A stretch of DNA of 53,683 nt from Rhizobium sp. ASV20 (GTDB lineage: Bacteria > Pseudomonadota > Alphaproteobacteria > Rhizobiales > Rhizobiaceae): contig NZ_JAELTU010000031.1 in NCBI RefSeq assembly GCF_016429015.1, positions 1 to 53,683 on the forward strand. Reading direction: 5' to 3'. Position numbers and translations under genes: made by a program. Positions within the stretch are counted from its first letter, which is position 1, and each line of letters opens with the position of its first letter. The notes under the pieces are model-generated. The model was not told the origin of the DNA. It saw nothing but the letters and a program-made list of their open reading frames with translations, and ran no database searches. Shown in pieces: positions 1 to 8,125 of the stretch.

Positions 1-328
1 GATTGCTATGGAAGACGGCATCGACGTCGACGTAAAGCAGTGGTCCGCGCAGTCTTGCCCGTTCCTGCGCAAGAAAGCCGGGCTTCATGCCTGCGTTCAG
101 AACCCAGCTTCCGGCGCTGGGCAATGCTGTCGCGTGAACTGTCAGGCCGATCCTCTCGGCCGAGCGGACCATGCGTTCCTTTTCCCGTTCGTAAAAGCTG
201 CCGGTGGTGAAAAAGGCCACTACCAAGCCGTCGATATCCCTTGCTGTTGACTTGCGCCTCTCCAGGTCTTGCTGGGCAGGGAATGGCACGATGAGCGCAC
301 GCTGCTGGGCTGTCCAAGGGCGGACCAT
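1..328 (-). CDS. Partial nucleotide-diphospho-sugar-transferase-like protein
   Basis: This minus-strand frame has no stop before base 1, so the C-terminal part lies outside the window. The visible ~109 residues start at ATG 328 and read MVRPWTAQQRALIVPF, then a hydrophobic strand (LVVAFFTTGSFYEREKERM), a segment LPSAGSWVLNAGMKPGF and LLYVDVDAVFHSN at the edge. The DVD triad after a hydrophobic strand is the metal/nucleotide-sugar motif of GT-A-fold glycosyltransferases, and the overall order fits small rhizobial proteins annotated as putative nucleotide-diphospho-sugar transferases. The frame stays open upstream to about base 500, with a GTG at 352, so the start is not certain. The family call rests on a short fragment. 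Sugar donor and acceptor cannot be inferred. Confidence 0.6.
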   Translation of the reverse strand, partial: MVRPWTAQQRALIVPFPAQQDLERRKSTARDIDGLVVAFFTTGSFYEREKERMVRSAERIGLTVHATALPSAGSWVLNAGMKPGFLAQERARLRGPLLYVDVDAVFHSN

Positions 329-588
329 ATTAAGTATCTTCAAAGGGGGCACCTTTCGGGCTTTGTCTGCTTCGCTCAATGGGCCGTCCCGCAATTCGCG
401 ATCTGAGTTGGACCCATTAGCTTTTCTGTTGATATTCACAGCCAGCCTGCTTGCACGCCCCCAGGTGTGTTGCAGGTCAGATCGAGAGTTCGCTTCGGTC
501 TAGCGGTCTTGCTGATGGTGTTGAGAGATAACCTCGCTTGTACTGATATCGGATTGGCAAACCGTTTGATCTTCGCTAATCGGTTTCC

Positions 589-756
589 ATGTCCGATAAT
601 ATTGTCAAATTTGAGCGCCGTCCCAAGCCGAAGCCACCGAGGCAAACGCCGCCTTGGCTGAAGCGCCTGCTGGTCGCAGCCGCCATTGTTGCGTTCTTCC
701 TAGCGGCCTTTGCTTACTTCTCGCTGAAAGGCGGAGCTGCAGGGCCAGCTTTCTGA
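589..756 (+). CDS. Small single-pass membrane protein (55 aa)
   Basis: This short ORF begins MSDNIVKFERRPKPKPPRQ, has a basic, proline-rich cytoplasmic-looking N-terminus of about 24 residues, then one clear transmembrane helix (LLVAAAIVAFFLAAFAYF) and a short GGAAGPAF tail. The positive-inside rule predicts an N-in topology. I recall near-identical small proteins in other Rhizobium genomes, which, with the well-formed amphipathic layout, argues that it is real despite its size. No ribosome-binding site is obvious just upstream. It stands alone between a minus-strand gene and the antiporter, with no operon partner. Function unknown. Confidence 0.6.
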   Translation: MSDNIVKFERRPKPKPPRQTPPWLKRLLVAAAIVAFFLAAFAYFSLKGGAAGPAF

Positions 757-1014
757 CGCCACGAACGCGTTTCTCACGCGATTCGGGTTGCCGTGGCCCG
801 ATACTTTCTCGCGTGCAACGACAAGTGGTTTGGCTCTGTCTGGACCACCTAGCTGACTAGGCATGGCGCCTGATCGCCGTGTTTTGGATGGTTGACGTTC
901 CGAGCATGCGGAGCATCCATGCCAAACCGACGTCTGACGGTGGAATTTTGCTGTCGCGCCTCTATAGTTCAGGCTGTCGGTCGTGACCGGGAAATCCAGG
1001 CAAAGGTTGGGATA

Positions 1015-2646
1015 ATGGAGACAATTACCACAACCCTCGTCCTTCTGCTGGCGATCGTCGTGAGTGGCGTCATTTCCCGCGCCATACCGCTCGTTCTGCC
1101 GCTGCCTCTCATCCAGATCGCGCTCGGCGCCATCATCGGTCTGTCTGCCAATCTCAGCGTAATGCTGGATCCTGAAATTTTCTTTTTATTGTTTCTACCG
1201 CCACTTCTCTTTCTTGACGGTTGGCGGATCCCGGCCGACGAGTTGCGGAAGGATATGAACATCGTGGTCGAACTGGCGCTGGGGCTGGTGGTTTTCACCG
1301 TTCTTGGTGCCGGCCTGCTTGTGCATTGGATGATCCCGGCCATGCCGCTGCCTGTCGCATTTGCGCTTGCTGCAGTCATCTCGCCGACCGATCCCATCGC
1401 CGTATCCGCGATCGCCCAGAGGGTGCCGATCCCCCCGCGGATGATGCATATACTGGAGGGCGAATCCCTGCTGAACGATGCGTCAGGCCTGGTTTGCCTT
1501 CGTTTCGCGATCGCGGCGGCTCTGACGGGTAGTTTTTCGCTCTATGACGCGACGCTGACCTTTCTTTGGACGGCCGTCGGCGGCCTGGCGATCGGCGTCG
1601 GCGTCACCTGGACGGTCACCTGGCTGAGTAGCAGAATTTCGCTGCGCTATGGCGAAGAAAGCGGCTCGCAAATCCTGGTCAGCATACTGATCCCGTTTGC
1701 GGCATATTTGATTGCGGAACATGCCCATTGCTCCGGCATTCTGGCGGCGGTCTCTGCCGGCACGACGATGAGTGTCGCGGAAAGCTCAGGGCGTGCGATG
1801 GCGACCACCCGCGTGCGTCGCAGTGCCGTGTGGGACATGATCCAGTTCGCCGCCAACGGCACGATCTTTGTGCTTCTCGGCGAACAGCTTCCCTCGATCG
1901 CGGCCAGGGCATCGGCGACGGTACAGGTGACGGGGCATCACGAATTCTGGTGGCTTGCTGCCTATGTCGTCGGGCTCACGTTCGGTCTGGTCGCGCTGCG
2001 GTTTATCTGGGTCTGGCTGTCGCTTCACCTGACCCTGTTTCGGCAGCGGCGACAGCGCCGGACGTCACCGAATTGGCGTATCCTCGCCGCTTTCTCTTTT
2101 GCCGGTGTTCGCGGCGCGATCACGCTTGCCGGTGTCTTGACCTTGCCGCTCGCAATGGGCGACGGTTCGCCTTTCCCCGCGCGCGATCTCGCGATCTGCC
2201 TTGCCATGGGCGTCATCATTGTTTCGTTGATAATGGCAGCGCTCTTCCTGCCGCCGCTGCTCAGGAATCTGGAGCTTCCGAAGGACACCAAGCACGAGGA
2301 GGATGAAGCTGCCGCCAGGGTGGATGCCGCAAGAGCCGCGATCACGGAAGTCGCGCGCCTTCAGCATTCCCTATCCAAGGGCCACGACGACGCTGACCTC
2401 TATGTGGAGGTTGCATCGAGGGTGATGGAGCTCTATCGCGAACGTATCCGCAATCAATCCGGCGAGGGCGAGGAGCTGGAGCATTCCAGGCGCATGAACC
2501 GCATCGAGCTGGAGCTGCGGCTGGCAGCGGTTCGGGCCGAGCGCAGCGAGATTTTCCGTAAGCTGCGGGCCAAGCAGATCGGCAACGAAATCGCGGCCAA
2601 GCTCGTGCGCGAGCTGGATATGCTGGAAACGCGCTACGCCAGCTAG
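1015..2646 (+). CDS. Na+/H+ antiporter, CPA1 family (YjcE/NhaP-like)
   Basis: A 543-residue inner-membrane cation/proton antiporter. About twelve hydrophobic segments fill residues 1-430. Family hallmarks are visible: LFLPPLLFLDGW near residue 60, the helix ALAAVISPTDPIAV with its conserved Asp, LEGESLLNDASGLV (the ND pair thought to carry ions in this family) and GVRGAITLAGVLTLP. A charged, probably coiled-coil cytoplasmic tail of about 110 residues follows, as in E. coli YjcE (about 549 aa). The start is set at ATG 1015 because the protein then opens directly with its first membrane helix; an upstream in-frame extension to 892 adds sequence with no membrane-protein character. It is monocistronic, followed by a terminator. 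Probable role: extrusion of Na+ (or K+) in exchange for protons, for pH and salt homeostasis. Confidence 0.9.
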   Translation: METITTTLVLLLAIVVSGVISRAIPLVLPLPLIQIALGAIIGLSANLSVMLDPEIFFLLFLPPLLFLDGWRIPADELRKDMNIVVELALGLVVFTVLGAGLLVHWMIPAMPLPVAFALAAVISPTDPIAVSAIAQRVPIPPRMMHILEGESLLNDASGLVCLRFAIAAALTGSFSLYDATLTFLWTAVGGLAIGVGVTWTVTWLSSRISLRYGEESGSQILVSILIPFAAYLIAEHAHCSGILAAVSAGTTMSVAESSGRAMATTRVRRSAVWDMIQFAANGTIFVLLGEQLPSIAARASATVQVTGHHEFWWLAAYVVGLTFGLVALRFIWVWLSLHLTLFRQRRQRRTSPNWRILAAFSFAGVRGAITLAGVLTLPLAMGDGSPFPARDLAICLAMGVIIVSLIMAALFLPPLLRNLELPKDTKHEEDEAAARVDAARAAITEVARLQHSLSKGHDDADLYVEVASRVMELYRERIRNQSGEGEELEHSRRMNRIELELRLAAVRAERSEIFRKLRAKQIGNEIAAKLVRELDMLETRYAS

Positions 2647-2681
2647 TCCATCCGGGCCTGCTTGATCATGGCCTGACGCAG

Positions 2682-2710
2682 CCTGGATCTTGAATCCAGG
2701 TTTCTCTCTT
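2682..2710 (+). terminator. Rho-independent terminator after antiporter
   Basis: A perfect 7-bp stem CCTGGAT/ATCCAGG with a five-base loop is followed by the pyrimidine-rich tail TTTCTCTCTT. It lies 36 bases after the antiporter stop codon and is well placed to end that transcript. Confidence 0.65.
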
Positions 2711-2776
2711 CTTAGCTGTTTAGTATTCGAGGCTTCATGAGCTCGATGTCAATCACGTCTATTTGGAGTGATCAAA

Positions 2777-3067
2777 ATGGAAGAAAGAACGAAGATAATC
2801 GAAGAATTAAGCGTTGAAGAACGCGAGGAAATCCTGATCGATGCCGCGTTGACATTGGAAGATGCAGCGCTTGAGGCCTTGGTTGAAGGCGACAAGCAGT
2901 TTGCAGCGTTTTCGAACAACATGGCTGAAGCCATTCGCATCAATGCGGATGAGCTGGCTCGGGACGATCCGGAGAGCGCCGACAAAGTGCTTCAGCAGGC
3001 AGCTGAAGTCATCTCTCACTTTAAGGCCAACCATCCGTATAGATTGATCAGCACGGCTGTTCACTAA
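2777..3067 (+). CDS. Hypothetical acidic helical protein (96 aa)
   Basis: I do not recognise a family. The 96-residue protein is acidic and rich in Glu, Ala and Leu (MEERTKIIEELSVEEREEIL...), with heptad-like spacing that suggests a helical bundle or short coiled coil, and no cysteines, signal or membrane segment. GGAG at 2765-2768 lies eight bases before ATG 2777 and fixes the start over the in-frame GTG at 2768. The next gene begins 53 bases on, so the two may share a transcript. That neighbour is a DUF1269 membrane-associated protein, but nothing in the sequence ties their functions together. Confidence 0.65.
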   Translation: MEERTKIIEELSVEEREEILIDAALTLEDAALEALVEGDKQFAAFSNNMAEAIRINADELARDDPESADKVLQQAAEVISHFKANHPYRLISTAVH

Positions 3068-3120
3068 TCGCTGCGCCGCACTATGTGCTGTCACGTCGAC
3101 ATGACCCTGGAGGATATTTG

Positions 3121-3666
3121 ATGTCTGAACTCGTGGTTCTTGGTTTTGATGATGCCGACAAGGCGGATGCCGTTCTCAATCGTCTCGTTCAGCTCGAAAA
3201 GGAATATCTGATCGATCTGGAAGACGCCGTCATTGCGGTCAGAGACGATACCGGAAAGGTTCGTCTCAAGCAGAGCGTCAACCTGACTGCTGCGGGTGCG
3301 GCGAGCGGCGGCTTGTCGGGTGCCCTTTGGGGATCCCTGGTCGGATTGCTATTCCTCAATCCCCTGGCGGGCCTGGTTGTCGGCGGCGCGCTTGGCGCTG
3401 GCTCCGGTGCATTGGCTGGATCGATGGCGGATTATGGCATCGACGACGATCTCATCAAGAAGCTCGCTGACACTATTCCCGCGAGAAGCTCGGCTCTTTT
3501 CCTGTTGATCCGCAAGGTCCAACCCGAAAAAGTGCTGGCCGAGTTCAAGGGCGATCACGCACGGCTGCTACGTACCTCGCTTTCGCCAGAGCAGGAATCG
3601 CGGCTGCGGCAGGCGCTTGTCGATGACACGCTGACGCCGCCGTCCACCACCGTGGCCACGGCCTGA
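3121..3666 (+). CDS. DUF1269-family membrane-associated protein
   Basis: A 181-residue protein of the DUF1269 type: an N-terminal alpha/beta segment (MSELVVLGFDDADKADAVLNR), a central glycine/alanine-rich hydrophobic hairpin (GGLSGALWGSLVGLLFLNPLAGLVVGGALG, split by small residues) and a C-terminal helical part (LIRKVQPEKVLAEF). The glycine-zipper centre suggests membrane insertion or oligomerisation. CTGGAGG lies a few bases before ATG 3121 and gives a strong translation start; the in-frame extension to 3085 has none. The biochemical role of the family is not established. Genes of this type often sit near stress or envelope genes, as here beside an antiporter and a FUSC protein. Confidence 0.8.
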   Translation: MSELVVLGFDDADKADAVLNRLVQLEKEYLIDLEDAVIAVRDDTGKVRLKQSVNLTAAGAASGGLSGALWGSLVGLLFLNPLAGLVVGGALGAGSGALAGSMADYGIDDDLIKKLADTIPARSSALFLLIRKVQPEKVLAEFKGDHARLLRTSLSPEQESRLRQALVDDTLTPPSTTVATA

Positions 3667-3697
3667 CCAAAAACTCCGCAGGCCAACAGAGCATTGG

Positions 3698-3731
3698 AGC
3701 CCGAACGACCTTCCCGGTTGTCCGGGCTTTT
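3698..3731 (+). terminator. Rho-independent terminator after DUF1269 gene
   Basis: AGCCCG pairs with CGGGCT, and after one mismatch ACGACC pairs with GGTTGT (one G-U). The loop is about five bases and the stem runs straight into TTTT. It is 31 bases downstream of the stop codon. Confidence 0.75.
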
Positions 3732-3915
3732 CCATTTGAGACCATAGAAGCGTGCAGACACAGGCTGCCAGCCACGCTGTCCTTCTTTCCTACTGGAAGA
3801 ATTGCTGCCATTGTCGAGGATAAGGTGCAGCCGCTGGCGCCACCGTCGCTCGAAGGGGAGGGGCAAGACCCGTACGGCCATTGTCGACACACGTCTCCAT
3901 CTTGAAAGTCGCGCG

Positions 3916-5031
3916 ATGACAGAGCCCGCATCTCGTCAAAGCGGGCCTCCGCCCCCACCGAAAACCTCGTCGCTTCAGACCAGGCGCGCTGCCACACAGG
4001 CGTTGCGCGTCATGATTGCCTGCACGGTGACCTATGCGCTCTCCCAACTGCTCAATCTTCAGCAGGGCTATTGGGCTGTGTTCACGGTACTGATCGTCAT
4101 GCAGGCGTCAGTCGGAGCAACGGCGGGAATGGCAGTTGACCGCTTGGTTGCGACGGTCGCGGGCGCGGTACTTGGCGGTGCGGCAGTGTTCGTGACGCCG
4201 CACGAGCCGCTTCCCATCGGAATTGCGCTGATCAGCGTCGTTGGCTTCGCCAGTTTCGTGTCCGTGCGAGCGCCGCGTCTGAAGAATGCCGGACTGACGG
4301 CTGCGATCGTGATGCTGACGCACTCGCAAACGGTTCCCGTGGGGATTTTCGTGCTTGACCGCATTGCGGAAATCACGCTCGGAGGCGTCATCGGCGTTCT
4401 CGCCAGCCTGTTCATCCTGCCGACCCGCTCACGAACGGTCGTGCTCGACCGTTTCGCATCCGCACTCGACGTGATGGCGCAGATCATGCGCACGCTTGCG
4501 ACGGCGGCCGAGAAAGGCGAAGCAGTGTCGGCGGCGGAGGCCAATATCGGGCTGCGGCAATCGCTCGTCGCCACGGAAGCGCTTTTGACCGATGCGCAGC
4601 GCGAGCGATCTCTATGGCTGGCAAGGCAGGGGATTTCTGACGCCATTCCGCGCTCGTTATGGCGCATCCGCAATGACATGACCTATGTCAGCCATCTGTT
4701 TGAGACGCCGTTTCCGGCCGAGGTCGTGGAAGCGCTCGGTTCGCAGGCTGGGCAGGTTCTGCGTGCGCAGGCCGGCTTTGCCGAGGCCTGTGGGAAAGCT
4801 CTCAGGGAAGGAGGCGATATCGCCTCGGAGCGTCTCTCCGACGCGAACGGCGCCTTCGAAGCCGCCTTCGAAGCTTTCCAGCATTCCGAGGCTGCCCAAG
4901 CGATCGGGTTCAGTGACAGTGGGCGCTTGTTCGGCTTCGATTTTACAGTGCGCCGCATACGACAAAATTTTCTCGATCTCTCCGACCGTATCCGCGAGAG
5001 CCGAGGCGATGAAGGTGACCGGCCCGCTTGA
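3916..5031 (+). CDS. FUSC-family inner-membrane protein
   Basis: A 371-residue protein with an N-terminal membrane domain of six predicted helices (residues about 30-175; for example VMIACTVTYALSQLL, WAVFTVLIVMQASVGATAGMA) and a soluble C-terminal half rich in helices (residues 185-371). This is the layout of FUSC/aromatic-acid exporter proteins, related to AaeB and fusaric-acid-resistance proteins, but much shorter than the ~650-residue full-length exporters; it has one membrane half only, so it may act as a dimer. The start is taken at ATG 3916; the in-frame extension to 3802 is basic and non-conserved in character. No membrane-fusion partner is adjacent, so export of aromatic acids is only a family-level guess. 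Confidence 0.8.
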   Translation: MTEPASRQSGPPPPPKTSSLQTRRAATQALRVMIACTVTYALSQLLNLQQGYWAVFTVLIVMQASVGATAGMAVDRLVATVAGAVLGGAAVFVTPHEPLPIGIALISVVGFASFVSVRAPRLKNAGLTAAIVMLTHSQTVPVGIFVLDRIAEITLGGVIGVLASLFILPTRSRTVVLDRFASALDVMAQIMRTLATAAEKGEAVSAAEANIGLRQSLVATEALLTDAQRERSLWLARQGISDAIPRSLWRIRNDMTYVSHLFETPFPAEVVEALGSQAGQVLRAQAGFAEACGKALREGGDIASERLSDANGAFEAAFEAFQHSEAAQAIGFSDSGRLFGFDFTVRRIRQNFLDLSDRIRESRGDEGDRPA

Positions 5032-5281
5032 GCATGCCGTGCGATCGTGGAAGATCACCAATTTCACATGGTTTCATCTGGAAGCAGAGCTATGTCGAGA
5101 CAAGCCTGCAGAGACGCATATTTCCCCGCAAATCCCCCGTCGACATCGACGCTGTGTTCCAGAAATAGCGTTCGCTCGCCCGTCATATCCGCTGACTTTG
5201 GGTCTCTGAAGCTGATCGTTGTGATTTATGGCAATTCGGCTTTCACAATCCATTAAGGGTTGAAATACGATATGCTAAATC

Positions 5282-6427
5282 ATGGATAGGATGTCGCGTC
5301 GGTTTGATCTGGATTATGTCAGGGTCGCAGCTTTCATGCTGCTGATCATCTATCATGTCAGCTTGATGTACAACTCAAGATCCTTCCTGCTGAAGGCGCC
5401 GGACAGCTCTGCTGTCTTCGATATCATTTATCTATGGACGCATCCTTGGCGGATGTCACTTCTCTTCGTCGTCTCAGGAACGGTGACGGGTATCTTGCTG
5501 ACACGGCAATCTCCGGATGCATTGAGAAGCGCCCGCACAAGGCAATTGCTGATACCTTTGATGCTGGGACTGCTATTTCTGATACCTCCTCAGATCTATG
5601 TCTGGTTGAACGCAGGTTTGGACGTGAATGTCAGCTTCTACGACGTGCTCTGGCACTATTTCACCTGGACGCCGATACTGCTGCCGAGTGGTGAAATGGC
5701 CCAGCTCGCCGGCATGCAGCATTTGTGGTATCTTGCCTACCTCTGGATCTACACAGCCATCCTGACGCTTGCGGTATCGGTCTGGCCGCAACTCCTGATT
5801 CGTGCCGGCGACAGGCTTGCTTCATGGTTGACGGGAAAATGGCTTCTCATCCTGCCCGCCGTATTCTTCGTGCTGTTGCGGCTCGTGCTCAGACCGGCTT
5901 TCCCGCCGACGCCCAACATGTTGGGCGACTGGTATAGCCATGCCGTCTATATTGCCTCCTTCTTTATCGGTGCGGCGATGGCCATGCGTGAGGACTATTG
6001 GGATGCGGTGGTCGATATGCGGAGAACGGCCCTAAGTGTCGCTTTGACATGCGCCTTGGTCCTGACAGTGCTCTTTGTCGTCATGCCGGCCGCCGAGCCT
6101 GAAAAATGGCGCCTGCTTTTGGGAAGGACGCTTGGAGGCGCCTTTCAGTGGTGTGCCATCGTCGCGGTTCTCGGTTACGCAAAAATCTGGTGTAAAGCCG
6201 AAAATGCCGTCATCCGCTATCTCAATCGAGCCATCCTCACCTATTACGTGCTCCATCAGACCGTCATGCTGCTTATCGCCTACGCATTGGACCAGCTCGG
6301 ACTGATGTCGGCCTCGTTGTTCATTCCCATCGCCGCTGCTACGCTTGCGATCTGCGCACTGCTTTATGAGTTGAAGTGCTATATCGAAGCTTCCTGCAAA
6401 GCTCTGCTTTCCGCCCGTTTCGCCTGA
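5282..6427 (+). CDS. OpgC-like membrane acyltransferase (acyltransferase 3 family)
   Basis: A 381-residue polytopic protein, about ten membrane helices, starting MDRMSRRFDLDYVRVAAFMLLIIYH. The Arg-Val-x7-9-His arrangement in helix 1 (catalytic His of acyltransferase 3 proteins), SLLFVVSGTVTG and the HLWYLAYLWIY motif near residue 145 match the OpgC/MdoC branch, which transfers succinyl groups to periplasmic glucans in E. coli (385 aa). In rhizobia, cyclic beta-glucans are decorated by analogous enzymes, so modification of a periplasmic or surface glycan is likely; the acyl group and acceptor are unknown. It is alone in its transcription unit and converges on aztD. Confidence 0.8.
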   Translation: MDRMSRRFDLDYVRVAAFMLLIIYHVSLMYNSRSFLLKAPDSSAVFDIIYLWTHPWRMSLLFVVSGTVTGILLTRQSPDALRSARTRQLLIPLMLGLLFLIPPQIYVWLNAGLDVNVSFYDVLWHYFTWTPILLPSGEMAQLAGMQHLWYLAYLWIYTAILTLAVSVWPQLLIRAGDRLASWLTGKWLLILPAVFFVLLRLVLRPAFPPTPNMLGDWYSHAVYIASFFIGAAMAMREDYWDAVVDMRRTALSVALTCALVLTVLFVVMPAAEPEKWRLLLGRTLGGAFQWCAIVAVLGYAKIWCKAENAVIRYLNRAILTYYVLHQTVMLLIAYALDQLGLMSASLFIPIAAATLAICALLYELKCYIEASCKALLSARFA

Positions 6428-6442
6428 TGTCATCGAGCGACG

Positions 6443-6470
6443 GAACCGGCCGTGATGGCCGGCTTCCTTC
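6443..6470. terminator. Bidirectional hairpin between convergent genes
   Basis: CCGGCC (6446-6451) and GGCCGG (6457-6462) form a perfect stem with a GTGAT loop, extended by GAA/TTC across a one-base bulge. CTTCCTTCTT follows on the plus strand. It sits in the 89-bp gap between the convergent acyltransferase and aztD genes. Confidence 0.5.
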
Positions 6471-6516
6471 TTGTGACCGCGGACGAGCTCGACCCTGCTG
6501 CGCAAGGTCCACGATC

Positions 6517-7755
6517 TCAGTGGGTCGCGCCCGATCCGCCGGCGGCGACAATGGCAAAGGGCTGTCCCTCGACAGGAATATTGCGGACCTCCTTCAAAGT
6601 TTCGCCATCGATCAGACGCACCTCGCTGTGGCGGGGATCGGTAATGGCGATGAGATTGCCGGCAACGGCCAGACGCGGCCGCGGATCGCGCCAATGGCCA
6701 TCCTTGCTGTAGGGCTCAGTCACGCTTGCGGATTTTGCGATCACGCCGTCGACCACGTCGATGAGATGCAGTTTGCCGTCTTCAGTCAGGACGTAGGCAT
6801 GCCGCGGCTTTGCCGGATCAAGGACGAAGTCCACACGCCGTGTCGGCAGCTCGATCAGCCTGTAAGGATTGGCTTTATCATCTGGGTCGATCAGGACGAT
6901 GTTCTGCTCGCCGTAATTGCCAAGAAAGAATTGCATGGAAGTGCCGCCGAGCAAGGTCGAAACCTTGCCTTTTGGCATCGCCGCGTCGTAGGCGAGCATT
7001 TCGGTCTTCGGGCCGTCGATCCCGCCGGGGCGTACGATGAGCACGCCTTCCTCGCAACCGAAAGCGGCCAGCCTGGCGGATGTCGCTTCGCCGTGCAGTC
7101 CGGTGCAGGGCGCGATTTGCCCCACCTGCTGGCCCTCACGATCGAGTACCCGCAGACCTAGGCGCGGCGGCAACTCTCCTTCCTTCACGGCTAAGTCCAT
7201 GTTGGGAACCGACACGAGCAGATGGTTGCCCATCGGCACGGCGACGCCGTGATGGGCCGCGGTGGTGCCGAATGCCCGAATGTCGGCTTTGCCCTCAGCA
7301 AGATCGGTTTCCGACAGGAGATCGAACTTGCCGCCGCGATCATAGAAGATCGCTACGTCGTTGGCATGGCTCACCACATGGCCAGGTTTTTCACCCTTGA
7401 CCACGGTTGCAAGCAGTTTCGGATCGGAAAGCTTGATATCGCGATGATCGCCGTGATCGGAAAGTGATATGCCCGTGTCGATGGCATGCACCACATTCTT
7501 GTCGCCCTGTACGGCAAAGACGGTTTTGCCGGTTTGGGTGAGTGAAAGCGCGGCGTATCCTTCGATGTCGAAGCGGCCTATTTCGCGGCCGCTGCGAACA
7601 TCGAATGCGCGAACAACCGGCAGGCTGTGATCGGCGACAAATAACCTCCAGCTTTCCGTCGTGTTCTCCTCCTCGGCGAGGGATGGAAATGGCAATAGCA
7701 ATGCGCACGCCAGCGACGAGGCAGCCAGGAGGTTTGCGGAGCGGGAACAAAACAT
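6517..7755 (-). CDS. aztD: Zinc metallochaperone AztD-like periplasmic beta-propeller
   Basis: A 412-residue exported protein. Residues 1-27 form a signal peptide (basic start, hydrophobic core, cleavage after PSLA). The mature part begins with an acidic stretch and SWRLFVADHSLPVVRAFDVRSG, the typical opening of AztD-type YncE-like seven-bladed propellers; later repeats include KTVFAVQGDKNVVHAIDTG and KPRHAYVLTEDGKLHLIDV. A His/Asp cluster (DHGDHRD, near residue 108) and HAND/HHG/HGEA are candidate zinc ligands. AztD is known to hand zinc to the binding protein AztC of the AztABC importer; no aztABC genes are adjacent. The start at 7755 (MFCSRS) has AAAGGA eight bases upstream. Two Zur-like palindromes upstream agree with zinc control. 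The family call is from resemblance, without alignment. Confidence 0.75.
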   Translation of the reverse strand: MFCSRSANLLAASSLACALLLPFPSLAEEENTTESWRLFVADHSLPVVRAFDVRSGREIGRFDIEGYAALSLTQTGKTVFAVQGDKNVVHAIDTGISLSDHGDHRDIKLSDPKLLATVVKGEKPGHVVSHANDVAIFYDRGGKFDLLSETDLAEGKADIRAFGTTAAHHGVAVPMGNHLLVSVPNMDLAVKEGELPPRLGLRVLDREGQQVGQIAPCTGLHGEATSARLAAFGCEEGVLIVRPGGIDGPKTEMLAYDAAMPKGKVSTLLGGTSMQFFLGNYGEQNIVLIDPDDKANPYRLIELPTRRVDFVLDPAKPRHAYVLTEDGKLHLIDVVDGVIAKSASVTEPYSKDGHWRDPRPRLAVAGNLIAITDPRHSEVRLIDGETLKEVRNIPVEGQPFAIVAAGGSGATH

Positions 7756-7767
7756 GGATGATCCTTT

Positions 7768-7784
7768 ATGTAATAACATTACAT
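7768..7784 (-). promoter_or_regulatory. Zur-like operator, perfect 7-bp arms
   Basis: ATGTAAT and ATTACAT flank a three-base centre as a perfect palindrome 13 bases upstream of the aztD start codon. Alphaproteobacterial Zur boxes are AT-rich palindromes of the GTTATnnnATAAC / GTAATnnnATTAC kind. With zinc, Zur would block aztD transcription here. The assignment rests on motif similarity and on the identity of the gene. Confidence 0.5.
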
Positions 7785-7790
7785 ATCCAT

Positions 7791-7805
7791 TGTTATAAAG
7801 TAACG
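7791..7805 (-). promoter_or_regulatory. Second Zur-like operator upstream of aztD
   Basis: GTTA-TAAAG-TAAC (7792-7804) is a second AT-rich inverted repeat. Its centre is about two helical turns from the first one, a spacing that would let two Zur dimers bind the same face. It is less symmetric than the first box. Confidence 0.35.
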
Positions 7806-7915
7806 CCTGAGTTGTCCAGCCCCGCAGATACTGGGATTGGTGGTGCTATCCACATATTATCAACACTGAAATTGGGGCAGGTGCGCGGAACTGGTTGACG
7901 CAATTTTAACCTCAT

Positions 7916-7931
7916 ATACTATATATAGTGT
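7916..7931 (+). promoter_or_regulatory. NrdR box overlapping the nrd promoter
   Basis: ATACTATATATAGTGT closely matches the NrdR box consensus (acaCTATATaTAGtgt, an imperfect 16-bp palindrome found before ribonucleotide reductase operons). TTGACG at 7895-7900 is a good -35 element, and the box lies where the -10 must be, so NrdR bound with (d)ATP would exclude polymerase. NrdR boxes usually come in pairs about three helical turns apart; I could not find a second one. Confidence 0.75.
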
Positions 7932-8125
7932 TCGAGGTTCCTTCGATTCGCAAGAATTGGAGGCGAAGATGGGAATTCGGTCGACGGACATGATGATCGT
8001 CAAGCCGAGGCTGCCCCCGCAACTGTGAGCGGCGAGCGTTCGTTCGACATGGCCACTGAGACACATGTGTCTTGGGAAGGCAAGATCGGATGCTGCGACC
8101 CGCAAGCCAGGAGACCTGCCTCGAT
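7931..8125 (+). promoter_or_regulatory. Cobalamin riboswitch upstream of nrdHIEF
   Basis: The conserved elements of the AdoCbl riboswitch occur in order: GGGAATTCGGT (about 7970-7981), GAGGCTGCCCCCGCAACTGT (8007-8026), a GCCACTGAGACAC / GTGTCTTGGGAAGGC arm (about 8051-8083), CCCGCAAGCC and the B12 box GCCAGGAGACCTGCC (8106-8120). TCGAGG (7932-7937) and CCTCGA (8119-8124) close the outer P1 stem. Such switches turn genes off when adenosylcobalamin is present. Here the target is a B12-independent class Ib ribonucleotide reductase, which fits a cell that prefers its B12-dependent reductase when the vitamin is available. Confidence 0.92.

Noticed and set aside
1728..2306. A 192-codon plus-strand frame inside the antiporter gene
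   Set aside because: It is out of frame with a clear 12-helix transporter, and its Arg/Cys-rich product is typical of a shifted GC-rich frame.
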